Shown: positions 1 through 14,900 of the stretch, piece by piece | Layout: each line of letters begins with the position of its first letter | How positions within the stretch are numbered: position 1 is the first letter of the stretch | Assembly (NCBI RefSeq): GCF_001640805.2 | Contig: NC_066838.1 | Span: 18,224,749 to 18,288,748, forward strand | DNA from: Lates calcarifer | Taxonomy: Eukaryota; Chordata; Actinopteri; Centropomidae | DNA: 64,000 bases | Direction of reading: 5' to 3' | Notes under the pieces: generated by a model | Databases searched by the model: none | Seen by the model: the letters and a program-made list of their open reading frames with translations, nothing else | What the model was told of the DNA's origin: nothing | Program-made: the position numbers and the translations under genes

Positions 1-256
1 AGGAATATGATGAGATTAGGATGAACAAAGTTGCTTGCAATGACAAATGAAGATATGAGAAATGCTTGTGTGTAATGTGCATGACTGACACGTGTCCAAA
101 AATATGCATTCATGTTGACTCTGCAGGTGAACATTCTTTTTGTGTGTGGATGCAGCACCTGCATTCAGTATCTAGTGTCTGCTTTCAAAAGTGTGTGTAT
201 TTTAATAAATCTGAATATACGCGGCCCAACTGGGTGTGTATGTTCCTGATACATAC

Positions 257-372
257 CTGCTGCGTTGCCATAGTAATAGGCTCCAGCAGGGACTGGTAGA
301 GGACACTCTGCTGGCTGCTGTGGGAGTCTGAGTACACAGTGGAGCCCATTCCACTGTCAAGTGTGCTGTCTG
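257..372 (-). CDS. wnk2: wnk2 exon 9: Ser/Gln-rich linker
   Basis: 116 nt, TCTCTGCAG acceptor and GTATGT donor. It encodes [18 protein letters not shown] and [14 protein letters not shown], closely matching human WNK2 after the degron. The remaining exons lie left of the window. Confidence 0.92.
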
Positions 373-3300
373 CTGCAGAGACACACAAATCATGCACTCA
401 TAAAAAAGTCAAAGATTAAGCATGTGCATTTTTGAGTGGTGGAGAACAGAATCTCTTACACGTCACTGAGGTGGCACTGGCTGGTAGGTTACGCAGCCTG
501 TTGTGCTGGTCTGCCTCTGGCTCTTCTGGTTCCAGCAAAGGGGGTTGTCCTACATGGGCAGTCCCAGCAGAGACGCCCTGAGATGGTGTCATCTGGACCC
601 TGTGTCCTCCTTCACCCTGATCCACTGCAACTGCCGCAGACACTGTTCTCTCTCTTCTCCACTTGATCAGTGCCACACGGTCCCTGATCGACTTTCCCAC
701 AGTCTTAGCATCGCTCTCGTGGAAGAAGCCAGACTCCACCTGACAAAAAAAGAGGGAAGAGCATGACTTCCAGGATATTTTTAGCATTGAGCATGTGAGA
801 GAAGAGAGGGAGCATTAAAAAAGGGAGTGTGTGAGGGAGAGAGAAAGAGCAAGAAAAGGAAGGAATAGAAATTCTATTTTAAGGGGATCAGAGCAGTGGG
901 GAACTATTCCCTTTGTCAGCAGTTGGTTCATTGTTCACAACAGAAATGTCTGGACTGTTACATCTGCAAGCAACAAAGATGCAGACACAATGTATAAAAC
1001 ACATTGAATTAGGCATAATTAGCATAAAAGCAAGAATGAACAAGCAGAAAAAGGAGATCCGTGTTTATCACTGGAGAAAAATTACATCTTCCAGGTTGCG
1101 TGTATGGAGAATGACTCATCAGAGTGGATGAGGAGTGACATGACATTGGAGCATGTTGCCCATAAAATCTCATTGTGCTGTTGGTCCACATGCCTGCCCT
1201 CAACCCCAAGGCAATTGTTACAGAGAAGCCTTCATTTTCTTTGCCCGTTTCACAGTCTGGATAAGGCCAACACAGCAGAGACAAATTGAGGGAAAAAGAA
1301 CAGTCAAGAAAGAGGGGACAAGATGTGAGGGCAGGGGAGAGCAAGAACAAAAAGGAAGAAACTAGTTTAAATGAGAGAAGAAAAAGGAGGAAGCCAGGAA
1401 AGCAGGTTATATTACTTTGATTGGATCCCTGATACTTTGATGCTCCTCTGCCCTGTTTGGGGCCATTGTGAATAATTCCACCACGAGGAAAAACCTGATC
1501 ATTATTGTCTCTGTATTATTCTGCACGTCTCCCTGAAGGTGTGATCCGTCCAAAATTCATGATAATATGTACCAGTTAATTTATTTCCTCCAAGCCTGTT
1601 TCAGGCTGTTGAAGAACAGAGCCTAACAATGACAATAATCCCATAACGGCGTTCAGGAATTTTTCATGACGTTGCAGAACGTTAGATGAATGATATGAAG
1701 GCTTGAGGTCAGTATCATCATGTCTACCACACAGAGAAAGTTTTGTTTATTTCTGAGAAGCCAGTACTTTTAGTGTTGGGCCTGTGAGTACCTTATCTCA
1801 TGATCTACACTGGAGAAAACCATGTAAACAAAAAGAAAAGAGTAAAAACACAGTCACTGTATTCCTGGAATAGCAAAGTTATCACCAGCAATCTGCATTT
1901 GACTGCATTCCCAGATGATGAGATACGAGCATTGCCAGCAACTAGAGCACACCAAGCCACCAAGACATGCAAAGAATACCAAACTGCATTAACTGGCATT
2001 AGGTTAAAATTAACTTACTGTTAAAATGGAATGTATGCAAAGGATTTTGAAAAGGTTCAACAATGTCTAGATTACAGTAAAATATTTTTTGGGTGAACAG
2101 CGCAATGCAAAATAAAAGAAATAAATAAGACAAGTCACAGGACTTGCAGTTGTACATGAATGGGTAATTATTCACTCACCATTTCTTGTGCCACAACCTC
2201 AGGGACCTCCTTTTCCAAGTCAAACGTGAACTCGATGGCTCCACTCTCTTTGTACTTCCCTTTTAACTTCTTATGGTCCTCCACCCACAGTTTGAGGGCT
2301 ATTGAGGCCTTTTTCCCATCATCTTCCTCAGCCAGCTCTACCCTCACACCTGTGTCCTCAGCAAAGAATGCATGGTTCAACAAGTCCTTTATGGTGTACC
2401 TAGGAGAAGGAACAGTGAAGCTCAGATTCTGGCATTACTCACACGGCTGCCACTCATCTGTAATGTTGAGGGTTTGCTGCTAGCCTTAGCATCAAAATAG
2501 TAAGATGTGGTAAAAGAATTCTGGTGTGTTAGTACATCTTGGCCTACTCTAACAGAGTAACTATACATACATGGGCATGGATTACCTGTGCTGCCAGGGC
2601 ACAGTCACTCATAGAACCCAATCATGCTTCAATTAAAAAAACAACTGGAAGCCAATCATGGGTTATTTCCCCCTCTGTACACAAACACTCATTATGTAAC
2701 TGAACTGAAAGATACCCTGCAGATATGGAGAGAGACTGCAGTGCTGCTGAGAGCCCAACTGTCAGCGCCACAGCAATGAAGCAGGGGAGGTGAGACAAGG
2801 CATGAAAGATGAGAGGGCACCTTGTGGGCAATGTTGGCTGGACACTGCTCAGTGACAGGGACATTCACTCACCGCTCCTCTTTCTTTTGGCAGATACACT
2901 CCCCAATAATCTCCTTGATTTCAGGATCCATAACCTTGTTGTAGCTGGCTGGCTTCACTCCCTGAGGAAAAGGAAATATAAACAAAACTCTGAGGACATG
3001 CCATGAAAGGATACTGTCTTGGTGAAAAATAATGACAAAGGAAAAAACAACGGAAAGAGTGTACAGGGATGTTTTTGTGCTACCCCACCCCAAATATTAT
3101 CTTTCAAGTATCACACACTTGCACCCTGTGGGCTTGTTGACCTTGACAGAGCATGGCAGCTGTGGTCATCTTAAATTCAGGTCAGTTGCAATGCAGTCCG
3201 AAAACCACAAAAAGCACCCATAGAAATCTCTCTAACTACTCCTGCAGCATATCCAACTCCTCTTCATCCGAGAGCTCAACATATCATCAAATTATAGCTT

Positions 3301-6300
3301 TATGTACAACCTCCATCTCAATTCTCATACACAACCTTGGTGACTTCCTTGGTAGGTGTGTACGCTGATTTCTGCACGTTAGAGCATCCATTTCCTGTTC
3401 TTCCATTTGTAAGAAGCAGCTGTCTTGAGTCTGCTCTGGTTCCTGATGATGCTTTGTTTGTAAACTGCAATTAGAATGCAGCTGGTCTAAATTCCTATGG
3501 TATTTTGACTGTTCAGAAGATCCTGAGCATATGTGTGGACAGGGTACACAGGCACATCTTGTCCTAATAAAATAAAATTGTCCTAATAAAGGATTCTGAT
3601 TCTGATTATGTGTGGTGATTGTGGTGTTGACATAACTTCTAAGACTGTTAATTCTTTAAACAGATACTTTCTGCATCTAAGAGATAATGTATATGCATTC
3701 TCCAGATTAACATTTTTACCAATTAAGCAGCTGCATGCTGTATGTACTCAGGGAATACTGTAAAGCTATCATGGTTTCTCTTTGATCAATCTCCTATTAA
3801 TATCCTGCAGTGGTCCCTGCAGGGCATTCTGATATGCATACGGTAACAATGCAGAGAAGAGTATCTAGAGACAACTGCACTGATGCCTCCCAACCATTAA
3901 TATGGGCTTAGAGACCTTTGCTTCTTTAACAGCAGGTGAAAGAGTCATCTCTCAGATTCCAACCCTGCCAAGTCTCAAGAGTGGAAAATCAATACTCTTC
4001 ATCAAATCAGGAAGTCTATCATGACTTTAGACAGCCCCTAATCTAAAAACAGTTTGCAGTATGCTTCGCTAGCAGAGGCACACTCAAAGAAATGGAATGG
4101 AATACAGCCTTTAAGCTTTATCTAAAAAAACAAAGGAGATCTGGACTCCCTCTGTGACTCCATATGGCTCATTAGATCCCTCACCCAAGAAATTCAAGGC
4201 TGAGGATCCGTATAGCTGAAAACACGGAGCAGATCTTGTGCTTTAAAAAAGCTGCATTCCTTCAATTAAAAACTCCCTGGACTTTCTATGTGGTGAAGCA
4301 AATAAAAACATCCCTGACCTTTCTAAGCTCCATTTTACAGGTTCATGAAGCATGACCCTGATATATCACAAAATGCATACTACAAGCAGGTTCTCTTTTG
4401 GAAGACAGCAGCACAACTTCAGAATCTAAATCAATTAGTTACACTGAACTGCTTCAAGATTTAGGAGCACATTTTGCTATTGATATGTGAATACTTGCAA
4501 TACTTTATTCAAATTATTTAAAAATGTATTGGCTTTTTTTGTACTGATTATCATACGTTTGTTATAGTTTGCTTATCTTCATCTGTTATCGTTTTCAGCC
4601 ACTTAACTTAAGGTATATGTGAAATTTTCTGTTGAATATTTACCCTAAATATCTAATTTCTGAAACAATCTGGAAAATTGTACAGTATGTGGACTCACAC
4701 TCGTGACTTTGCGATAAATCTGAGCAGCATTCTGACACTCAGAGTAGGGGTATTCGGAGGTGGCCATCTCTAGCATACACATGCCAAAGGCATAGACATC
4801 CACAGCTTCATCATAGTGCTCCTCATACATCTCTGGAGCCATGAACTCAGGGGTGCCTGAAGAGAGAGAATGCCCAATGGATGTGTCATTTACTCTTTTA
4901 CTGTAAAAACCATATATATATGCATTGATACATTTTAAAGTCTCCTACCTATGACGCTTTTAGCAAACGAAGCTGCCTTGAGTGTTGCCAGTCCTAAATC
5001 CCCTATCTTGACTGACCCAGTAGGTCCAGTAATAAAGATGTTATCACATTTGAGGTCCCTATGGATGATGGGTGGGGTCCTGGTGTGGAGAAAGTGGAGG
5101 CCTTTCAGGATCTGTCTGCACCAGCTCCTCAGCACCTTGGGCTTCATTACCTTGAAACGCTTTAGATAGCTGCAGAAAGGAGAAGAAAACATCATTTACA
5201 ATAATATGAGTTACAAAATACATTTTTGGTAAAACTGTACATCTGTACATTATTTGCCTTCATCAAGTACTCACGTTTTTAGCGTCCCTGACGTCATAAG
5301 CTCTGTTACCAGAACAATGCACTTCTTCCCTTTAAGGGGTGACTCCCAGAAGTCATAGAAACGGACAATGTTGGGATGTTGAAGACCCTTCAACATCTCT
5401 GCTTCTTCCTTAAAGCGCTGACGCTCCACTTTTGACAGCTTCCGATCCTAGAGGAAAGAGGACAGATGCAGCAGAAAGAAATAATAAATATCACACTCTA
5501 ACCGTAGATGCTTATAATATATTTGCTTCATGAGAACTACCAGATGGAAGAGGCCATCGCCTTGGAGGCACTTCCCTGCACATTTTAAATTCATGCATTC
5601 AGTGTGTTTCAGTAAGTGGGAAAGACAGTGAGTGAGGGGGAAGTTAGTGTCAGTGTTTGAGCCATAAATACACCTCTAATTGGACCATATGTATATCAAA
5701 GAGGATGAGAGTCACCATGTGTATGTGTGTGAACAATCCAGATCAGAGGCCGTCTTGGGCAGTAACAAGACTCAGCTTAAACATCTTGCATGTGCATGAT
5801 GTTTTAGGTCTGTATTTAAGGTGTAAAACAAGTCACATGTGACCTCTCACTTGTTCATTTTAATTCATCCAGAAACATGGAGGCTGTGTAAAGAGACAGA
5901 AGCGTGACAAACCACAGCTACAATGACTCGAGGGGGAGGATGAACCCACACGTTAACATGGTCACACCCACAAAACACTGCGGCGAAAGGTTATGTGTCA
6001 TTCATCTCTTCAATCTTTCGCCATCTCCTTCACTTGCTTGCTCACACTCTCATCCACTACCTTCTTCTCCTTTCCCCCCTCCCCCCATATCTGCAATCCA
6101 TCTCCCTCTCTGCACCCCCAACACCAACCACTCCCTTCTCCATCACGAAACATCCCACGCACCTAGAAACACATCTTTGGTAACCGGCTCCCTCTCAATC
6201 CCTCCTTTCTCTCTCTGTTCTCTGTAAGGCTGACCCTGCACTGAGAACACCCTGCTTTACGTAGCGCCAAGGCTTTTCTTTACTGCAATTCCCCTGTTTA

Positions 6301-6561
6301 AAACCACCACAGCAAGGACTTACGTAACAAACACACGCATACACTCAGCACTGAGCATGGACTACACTGACGGTGGAATGCAACAAACACAACCTAGCAA
6401 GATCTAATCTATTTAATTATTCAACCACAGTGAACTCCCTGTGAGAAGAAATAGCAGAACTAATACAAAAATCAGCTTGAATAAAATAAAAATTATCAAT
6501 GAAGCAAGATGTGCTGTGATGCAATGTGTTGAGGAGTGGGGCGACAAGATGATAAGACATG

Positions 6562-6596
<35 letters not shown>

Positions 6597-8852
6597 TGAA
6601 TGTGGCATATCAGGTTTTGTGTGCAAGTGTGTGGGGGGTGGGGATTTTCACCACACTCTTCTGAAGTACCATGAATAATTCAGTTCTGCAGAGAACCCTT
6701 TTTACTGAGGCAAGCTGAGCAATGGAAGGCTGGGGCTGGGGCCGCCCAAGCCGGGCTAGGTTATCCCCAAGTGCTCTTGGCTGCACAGAAGCAACACATG
6801 GACTGAAGTCTACCTGAAACGCAGGTCTAAAATAAGAGACAGTGAGGAATGAGGCAGACAGCTAAAAGCTAATTTTAACCCTTGAGCAATGCAGCTTTCT
6901 TGCCTTTAGGCAATACTCTCATCTCCACATTATTCCTTTTTCTTTCTTGTTCCCTCCTCCTCCTCCCATCATATCTACTCTCATCTTTGAGGAAATCCTG
7001 CTGCTTTTCCTCAATAACCCCCACACCCCCACCAGCACCAGAGTGATCCCCAAGTCTCAAACACACACCTCCATTTGCTCTCCCACTTCTGTTTTCCCTC
7101 TCAGCAGACGCTGGGGCTTCTGCATAATTCAGAAGCCACATGTAGGCTCAGAGGTGTTGTGCACAGCAGGGTGAGATACACAGACAGATATATGTGCACA
7201 GAGACACTGGAAGAATGTAATTCCCAAGACATGTATACATGCACACACACCAAACAAGGCATATCACAGACGCATCAGTATGTGTGATTCGCAAACTGCT
7301 TCATAGTTATTTTGAGGGATGCAAGCTCTTAACAAGTGTGACTCATTACCACATTATATTTGAAATCTGAACGGTGCTACAAAAAGACCATCTAGTGTTT
7401 ATGTGCATGTCTCTTTTCAGAATCTTATCAAGCCAGTGCTGTACACTTGCTCAAAGAAAAGGCTCAGCTGGCTACAGCAGAGTGTGGAGCCGCCCAGGCG
7501 AGGTTAAACACACACACACAAAAAGCCATACTGGGTAGCAGGGACAGAAAAATAGATTGTGACATTAGCAGGAAGCAATCTATAAAGCTGGGCTCCACTC
7601 TGCTGCCACCCACTACATCTGTGTGCTGAACTCTATTAGTTCCACAGCTCCGGTAGCTCATACAGCAGCGCAGACATATCAGGATGAGGTACCAAAACAA
7701 TGGGCCTCTTGAAGGGACCAGGTAATAGATTAAAATATTAGTCCTGGTAACTTTGCTGGCTAATATACCATGTAATTGCAAAGCTATGTGTTGAAAACAA
7801 GTTCTTTTCCTAATGTCACATGTCGTTTTTAAGAAGAAAGTGCCCCGAAGGTCTAAGAGTAGATACAACAAAGCTGGTTTTATATTAAAACAACCACTTG
7901 CTGTTCCCCTGGCAACTATAGAATTAGCAATGTATAATGTAACTCTATAGGTAGAGCATGGCACAAAGGCTGCCTTAGTTTTGAGTCTGAACAAGGAAAC
8001 CTATGTGACAGAATGTACGGTATGCGCTGGATGATGGTATCACTCCAGGTGCCTTCATGTCCCAGCAAAGTGGATATTTTGTTAATCAGTAGGAGTCTAA
8101 GTCCTCCCTAAGTCTACTTTGAAATACCCAAATTTATCTGAACACTTGATAAACCACAGATTTTTACTTTACATGTAACACTGGACTGTACTGGATAAAA
8201 AAACTGCCATGCCATTGTTCAATCTATGACACACAAGCAGCTTTAATTACTGGAGAGTGTGATGTGGCCCTTCTTACATGTCGCTAATCAAGCTCGATTA
8301 TTAGCCTATCCAACCCATGCAGAGTGGAGAAAACACATGTAATGCAAAACTAATCTGTCAAACACTGAGCATTCTTCATGTGAAATTAGTTCTGGAAGAT
8401 TCTGGTATCCAACACACACAAATACTAAGCTAACAGTAGAGAGCTCAGCAAGCATGTTAAAGGATTTACCATTAAATTGGACTTACTGCCATGAACAGAA
8501 GCATAAAAAACAGAAAAACAACTTGTTAAGCTCACCAGCAGTGTATCCACACAGTGCAGACACAGTTGTGTGTAGACAGGTGAATCAAAACATTGTTTCG
8601 CCAACAACAGAATGATGCAACCAATTTTTCCTGCAGTAATTGTACTTTTTGTTTGATATAAAAATTGTTGTGAAGCACCACAGGGATTGAGGGGGCTACA
8701 GCCGGGTGAGTGTCTAAAACTGATTATCTACTAATAGAATCAGACTGTTCCCAGCAGGGAGGTAGCAGAGTGTTGAGGCAGGCCACGTCTCTAGAGCATC
8801 GATCTAAGAGACATATCCCAAACAGGGTGGCAGACTCACCGGTACACACATA

Positions 8853-8902
<50 letters not shown>

Positions 8903-11900
8903 TGCTGATGGTGTTCTCAAGAAGATAAAACTTTATAAACACTAATTCTGAAGCTGAATAGGTTGTGTATTATTAACACTATCTCCCATCTGTCATCATA
9001 AACATAATTTCCACACACAATATCACCCACAAATTGATTTAGAAATGCAAAAAAGCTGAGTCATGACACTTATCAAGATGGATTCTTCACTTCTCATACC
9101 TGAATGTACATTCCCCAAATTAAGTTTGTAAATAATCTTATATAAGCCTTTAGCCTGGAAAGGTATGGACAGATCTGTATGGCTTAAAGCACGTAAACAG
9201 ACAATAACTACTTTATATTATATTAGTTTATTATCATAAAAGGTTAGTGGTATACAGCAGCAAAATGACTGAAAAATAATTTTTTAAATCTGAGTTGATA
9301 TATCACTCATGATAGTATAAAATAAGGAAAAGACAAAAACTAAATCAATTGAGACTAATGAACAGATTGCACTGTATTAACAGGCCTTCATAAGGGGTTG
9401 TAAGGTACTCACTCCCCAGCAAATAAGGTTGATTCTGTCACATGTAACTGGGTGCTGTAACGTTTCATAGCCCATTTTAATGGTAAAGCTAAGAAGAAGG
9501 TGGAAGTTTTTACCTAATATTCAGATCTCTAAGATCAGTGAACTGGCGAAGTCCATAGCCAAGGGACCAAATATGTTAGCAGAGTAACAGGTTTCAGCAT
9601 TAGTCCTAATTATGGCAGCTAAATTACACACTATGTTAGGGTTGGTGTTCCGTGTTTCTAATTACAATTTCCTCTTTCCCTCATTAAATTGGCCTCATCC
9701 TGATCCTTCACTAACAAGGAGCAGATTAGCGACATTTGGAGTTAGTAACAATAGTGTGACTGGGATTTATTTTCAAATGACTTGTCAACAACTTCTACTA
9801 TAAAACCTCGAGAGCTAAACCCAGCATACTCAATATGTGTCACAACATTTTGCTAAGGTGATAAAGGAAGGAAAATATTTCACCTCAAGATGTACTTAAA
9901 AATAATACGTAAAAATAAAACTGGACTGTTTAAATAATAATCATACACAAAAGTTTAACCTGTACAGATTTATCTCTCTAACACACACAGACATACAGAA
10001 ACCACAGTGCAACTGGTCTTCAGTGCAGCTTTTTAACGCTGCAATGAAGGCTTAGGTTCAGTCACGATGATAATAATAATGATGCTATATTGATCCATGC
10101 AGGACCTTTAACGGAGGCCAGAGTGCTACAGAACACCACCTCCTAGAGCTGTGTCTTAGTCACAGCTTATGTAGACGTTTCAACAATGAGGATGTTTGGA
10201 AATATGAGACATGAGCCCTGGTTGTCAGATTGAAGAAGGTATGCTAATTTCCTTGGCCACCCTGCCACCCTCTGCACCCATCCTTTATAACAGATCACTG
10301 TTGCAGTGCTTCTGTTGCTGTAACAAAAGCTGGTGCAGGGCAAGCCATGAGCCAGCAGACTGCCCGCAGCTGAATTGTGTCCCATCAGTCTTGACTGCAG
10401 GGGATTTTGGTCCAGCAGCTGTACTGGTCACTCTATTATCTCTGTTTCAGTGTTACCCTGCCATGTGGCCACCATACATCCAGAGAGTGTTAACTGACAC
10501 ACTGGCACTCATGGTGGCACGGTATAATATTTTAAACAAGGAAAAGCTGAAGAGAGGAGAGCAAAAATATGCCATGTATCACCCAGCCTTGTCAAGAAAG
10601 AGCCTAAAAGACAGGAGCAAGATGACAAGCCACTGAGATATTGTGATAGTAAGGAAATAACGTTGTTAAAAATCAGTCTCTGACTAAATGACTACTCTGC
10701 TGCCTGGGTGTGTAGGGCGTGAGCAAAGAAAAAAAGAAGGGGAAGAGATATAGAGAAGCTATGAGGAGGAGATGCATGACAAACACCACCACACCCCCAA
10801 CACCCTGACTTAACAGGGAGATCAACAGGTCAAAAACAATGCTTTATGTCCACTGCTGCACTTATGGCAGTTATGACTGATGAAGTGAACTGTAAGTGGC
10901 CCATAGTGAAATAGTTTGTTGCATGTGTTTGGCTGATTGTGACAGGGTAGTTAGCCAATGTGGATTATGGCATACAAACCTCCTATAAACCTCTTTCCTG
11001 TCACAGGCTAAATGCGTAGGCTGACAAACAAACACTTCTTTGACTCAGACACAAAGAAACAAAAATTGCTGATTAAACACACAGCCTAATGCTGCTTATG
11101 CAATGGCCATGACAACCTCTGACTGGTCACATCTTTGTTAAGCACCTGACTGATGGATTTTTTGAGGTCAAGGCTGATATCAGTGATTTGAACTTTAAGA
11201 ATTAGATAAGTTATCTGTAAATCTCTGGCAATATGATTATTTTTCTTAAATATGCACATTACAAAGATAGACTCTTAACAAAGTTCCCTCAAATTTGTGA
11301 GGAACTATAACAAAAATATTTGCGGAGATGTTTACGTTTGACCTTCATTAGTAAAGCTGACTGTAACAGAAAATAAAATTTCTGAATTACAGAACTAATT
11401 TTCTATATATACTAATATATGCTTCTGAATTAACTCAAATAATACTATAATATACTTAAGAAGGCAGAATAAAAAAATTTGTGTACTGCAGATAATATGG
11501 CCAATTATTATTTTATCATATCACATTTCTTCCTGCATGCCAGCAGAATAGAACCCAACTATAATTCCTAATGAGATAATTAATCAAATTAATTTGACCA
11601 GGACCTGAATAAGCAGCAGAAATGATGGATGGATAACCCAATTAAAAATTAGTTTGGGCACTGTTAGAGAGTTGCCACAATTAATTAACCGACCCATCCA
11701 GTGAAACAAAATCTGCAACTAATTTTTACTAATTTTTAATTGTTTGTTTTTTAAGCAAAAATGTCAATCATTTGCTGCTTTTAGCAACTAAATTACTAGA
11801 TTTTTAAGATTTGCAACTTTTCTTGGTCATATGACAGTAAGTTAATGTGAGAAATGCACTGGAGAGAAAATATTTAAGACCTTTGTGAATTAAATTTAAA

Positions 11901-14900
11901 CTTTTTTGAATGTTTTAACTAACTGAATTCAGTGCTATTAAGACTTCAAAAACTGCAGTCTTAGCTTGTCTACTATCAATATTGGTAATGAATATTAATC
12001 AACAATATTTATCCTTAATTGTGAAAGTCCACAGTCAGTGGAAGAGAAGAGCAGACTAGGTCATGTTCTTGGCTTTTTCATTTGTAATCAACCAGGCTTC
12101 ACTGTCAACAAGAAGCAGCACTAACCAGTGTGTCCAGCAGAACCTGAGGCACAACAGCTGGTGGTGACATCTCCAACACACACACACACTCCTGCACAGA
12201 CACCAAACATCCATGCTTAATGGTAACACACAGATACTCAGACACATTGTAAAAACCATACCAGCTACAAATAGCTGTGGTGCTATGATACCCAGGGCAG
12301 TAATTTCACCCACCTGTTCTAAACTTGAGGCAAACATTCACAAATGTGCTCCATGCCCATGTAAATGACTAAAGCCTAATGAAGCCAGCATGGACTGGTA
12401 CAAGCCAGGGAGTGAGAGTGAGGAAGGTGAGCAGTTTCGCATGTGTCCCTTTTCCCAGATCAGTGATGATGGAGCTGAGACGAGGCAGAGAAGAGTGGCG
12501 TGGTGGGTAAAGATGTCCTGAGCTGAACTGGGCAGCATGGCCAACTACCCCCCCCACCCCCCCTGACCATTCTATGAGCCGCTGCAGTGCGGGGGCACAG
12601 AGCCAGAGAGATAGCCTTGACTTAGCATAATACTCTGACCCAGACTAAACACCACACAGGCTATTTCCTGCATGGACAATTTAAAAGCAGCCCTGTTTCT
12701 TAATTTCCGCAGCACCTTTATCAAAACCTGTCCAGGTCATCAATAATAAAACCAATTTCAAGAATGCCGTGCTCAATGCATCACTGCCAACTGTAACTGC
12801 AAATGCCACTTCAGGGTTGTGGTAGGTAAAAATATGGAGCAGGATATGTGAGCTAAACACTGGTGGCCATTAAAATCATAATTCACATTACTAACAAGAT
12901 GTCATACATTTGTCAGGTTCCACGGAAGCCCAAGTGGGAGGACAACTTTTGCAGGAGGAAGGAATCAATGACAGAGGGGCGAGTCAGAGTACTGGTGTTA
13001 CAGACAAACTGGTTCCCTGTTAAATTGCGACATGTTTGGAAACAGACAGAGGAAGATAACATCAACAGAAGCCATCTGTCATATACAGCAATGAGAAAAA
13101 ATAAGTACACCACATGGCAATTGTTGACTTTTTCAACATATTTGAATAAGCAAACATTTAATCCTCTTTGAAATAAGGGCTATTAATAAAGGTAAAAATT
13201 TTACATTTTGCAGTCATTTTGTAATCAAAATTAAAAAAAAAAAAAAAACAGGTCACTCACATTGAAAAAAATAGCACACCCCTTTATTAAATCACACCTT
13301 CAAATCCATGCATCCATCCATTTGTATAAAGTGTTCCAGATTAGGTGCCAATGATTAGAAACTCCTTAGGGAGTGTAGATCAAACCTGTTGTCTCTGCTA
13401 TTGAATTGTATGGCATCATCATGCCAACATCTAAAGAGATTTCTGTGGCTTTCACAAAAAAGGTAGTGGATGCCTATGAGCCTGGCAAGGGATTTAAAAA
13501 GACCTCCAAATTATTCCATTATAAGGAAAATCATCAACAAGTGGTATTTCAAATGACTGCCAATTTATCCAGAGCTGGCCTCCCCAGCAAATTCAGCCCA
13601 AGTGCAAACCATCTGATGCAAAAAGAAGTCTCCAAAAACGCCAATATTTCATCACGGGATCTGCAGGTAACTCTTGCAACTGTTGGTGTCAAAGTGCATG
13701 TGGTTACAATCAGAAAGAGTTTGTACAAATTTGACCTGTGTGGGAGGTGTGCCAGGAAAAACAGTCTTTGCTGCCCAAAAAGAACATTAGAGTGAGGCTA
13801 CAGTTTGCCAATTGACATATAAGCTCTGGATGGATGAATCAAAGATAAGGTTGTTTGGCCACAGTAACAGCAGACATGTTTGGCACAGACCAAAGACAGC
13901 TTTTTAGAAGAACGTCATACCAACTGTGAATCATGGTGGTGAAAATGTTATGGTTTGGGATTGCTTCACTGCCTCAGAGACTGGGCAGCCTACAGTCACT
14001 GATTCAGCTATGAATTCTGCATCATATCAAAGAGTGCTTGAAGATACTGTGAGGCCATCTGTCAGAAAGTTGAACCGGAAGTGGACCTTAAACTGGATAA
14101 TCAGCCTAAACACAATAGGAAATCCACCAAGGAATGGAGAGTTATGGAATGGCTTTGTCAAAGCTTAGGTTTGAATGCCATTGAAATGTTGCGGGGGGAT
14201 TTAAAATGGGCAGTACATGCAAGAAAAACCCTCAAATATCATGCAACTGAAGGAATTTTGCATGGAACAGTGGTAAAAACTTTCAGCAAGCTAATGTCAG
14301 AGGCTGGTGGACAATTATAACACCATCAAGAAGTTACTTCTGCTAAAGGGGGGCAATACTAGCTTCTGAGGCAAATGGTGGTATTTCATGTTCAAGTATA
14401 TCACCTTTTACTGTACACTGTATCACAAGCCTGTATGCACAAAACAGCTAGAGTAACAGGACAATTACTCTTTCTCCGTCATTCTTCTCTGTGGAGAACC
14501 CCATAACATTAAGACCTTTTAGTGCAAGTCAACTCAGCGCAACACCACGACTAATAACAGCTTCTAAAATAACCACAAGTTTGAATCAGCAACTGTTTGA
14601 CGCAGCTGAATACAATGAGTTTCACAGAGTAAGGATTTATTGGAGGGCTGCTCAGTATTTCTCATTTTCAAGTGTAGATTTCATTAGGTCACATCTTTGG
14701 TGCCACTATTGCTTCATTATATATAACCCAGGGAAAAACCCTACAAGCACAGATACACAATGAAAATCCCTAAACCGGATGTATGGCACACAAAATAAAC
14801 ATATATGGCAGCCACACATACGTATTATTAAATCTAAATAGAAAATTCAGCTCTCAAAATAAATGTTAATACTAGCTACCATTACAGTGACCTAAGACCA

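Noticed and set aside
7464..7994. 176-codon minus frame in the big wnk2 intron
   Set aside because: Longest open frame there, but no resemblance to known proteins, Cys/Leu-rich random composition and no exon context.
10211..10636. 141-codon plus frame in the big wnk2 intron
   Set aside because: No recognisable domain or splice support; likely chance.
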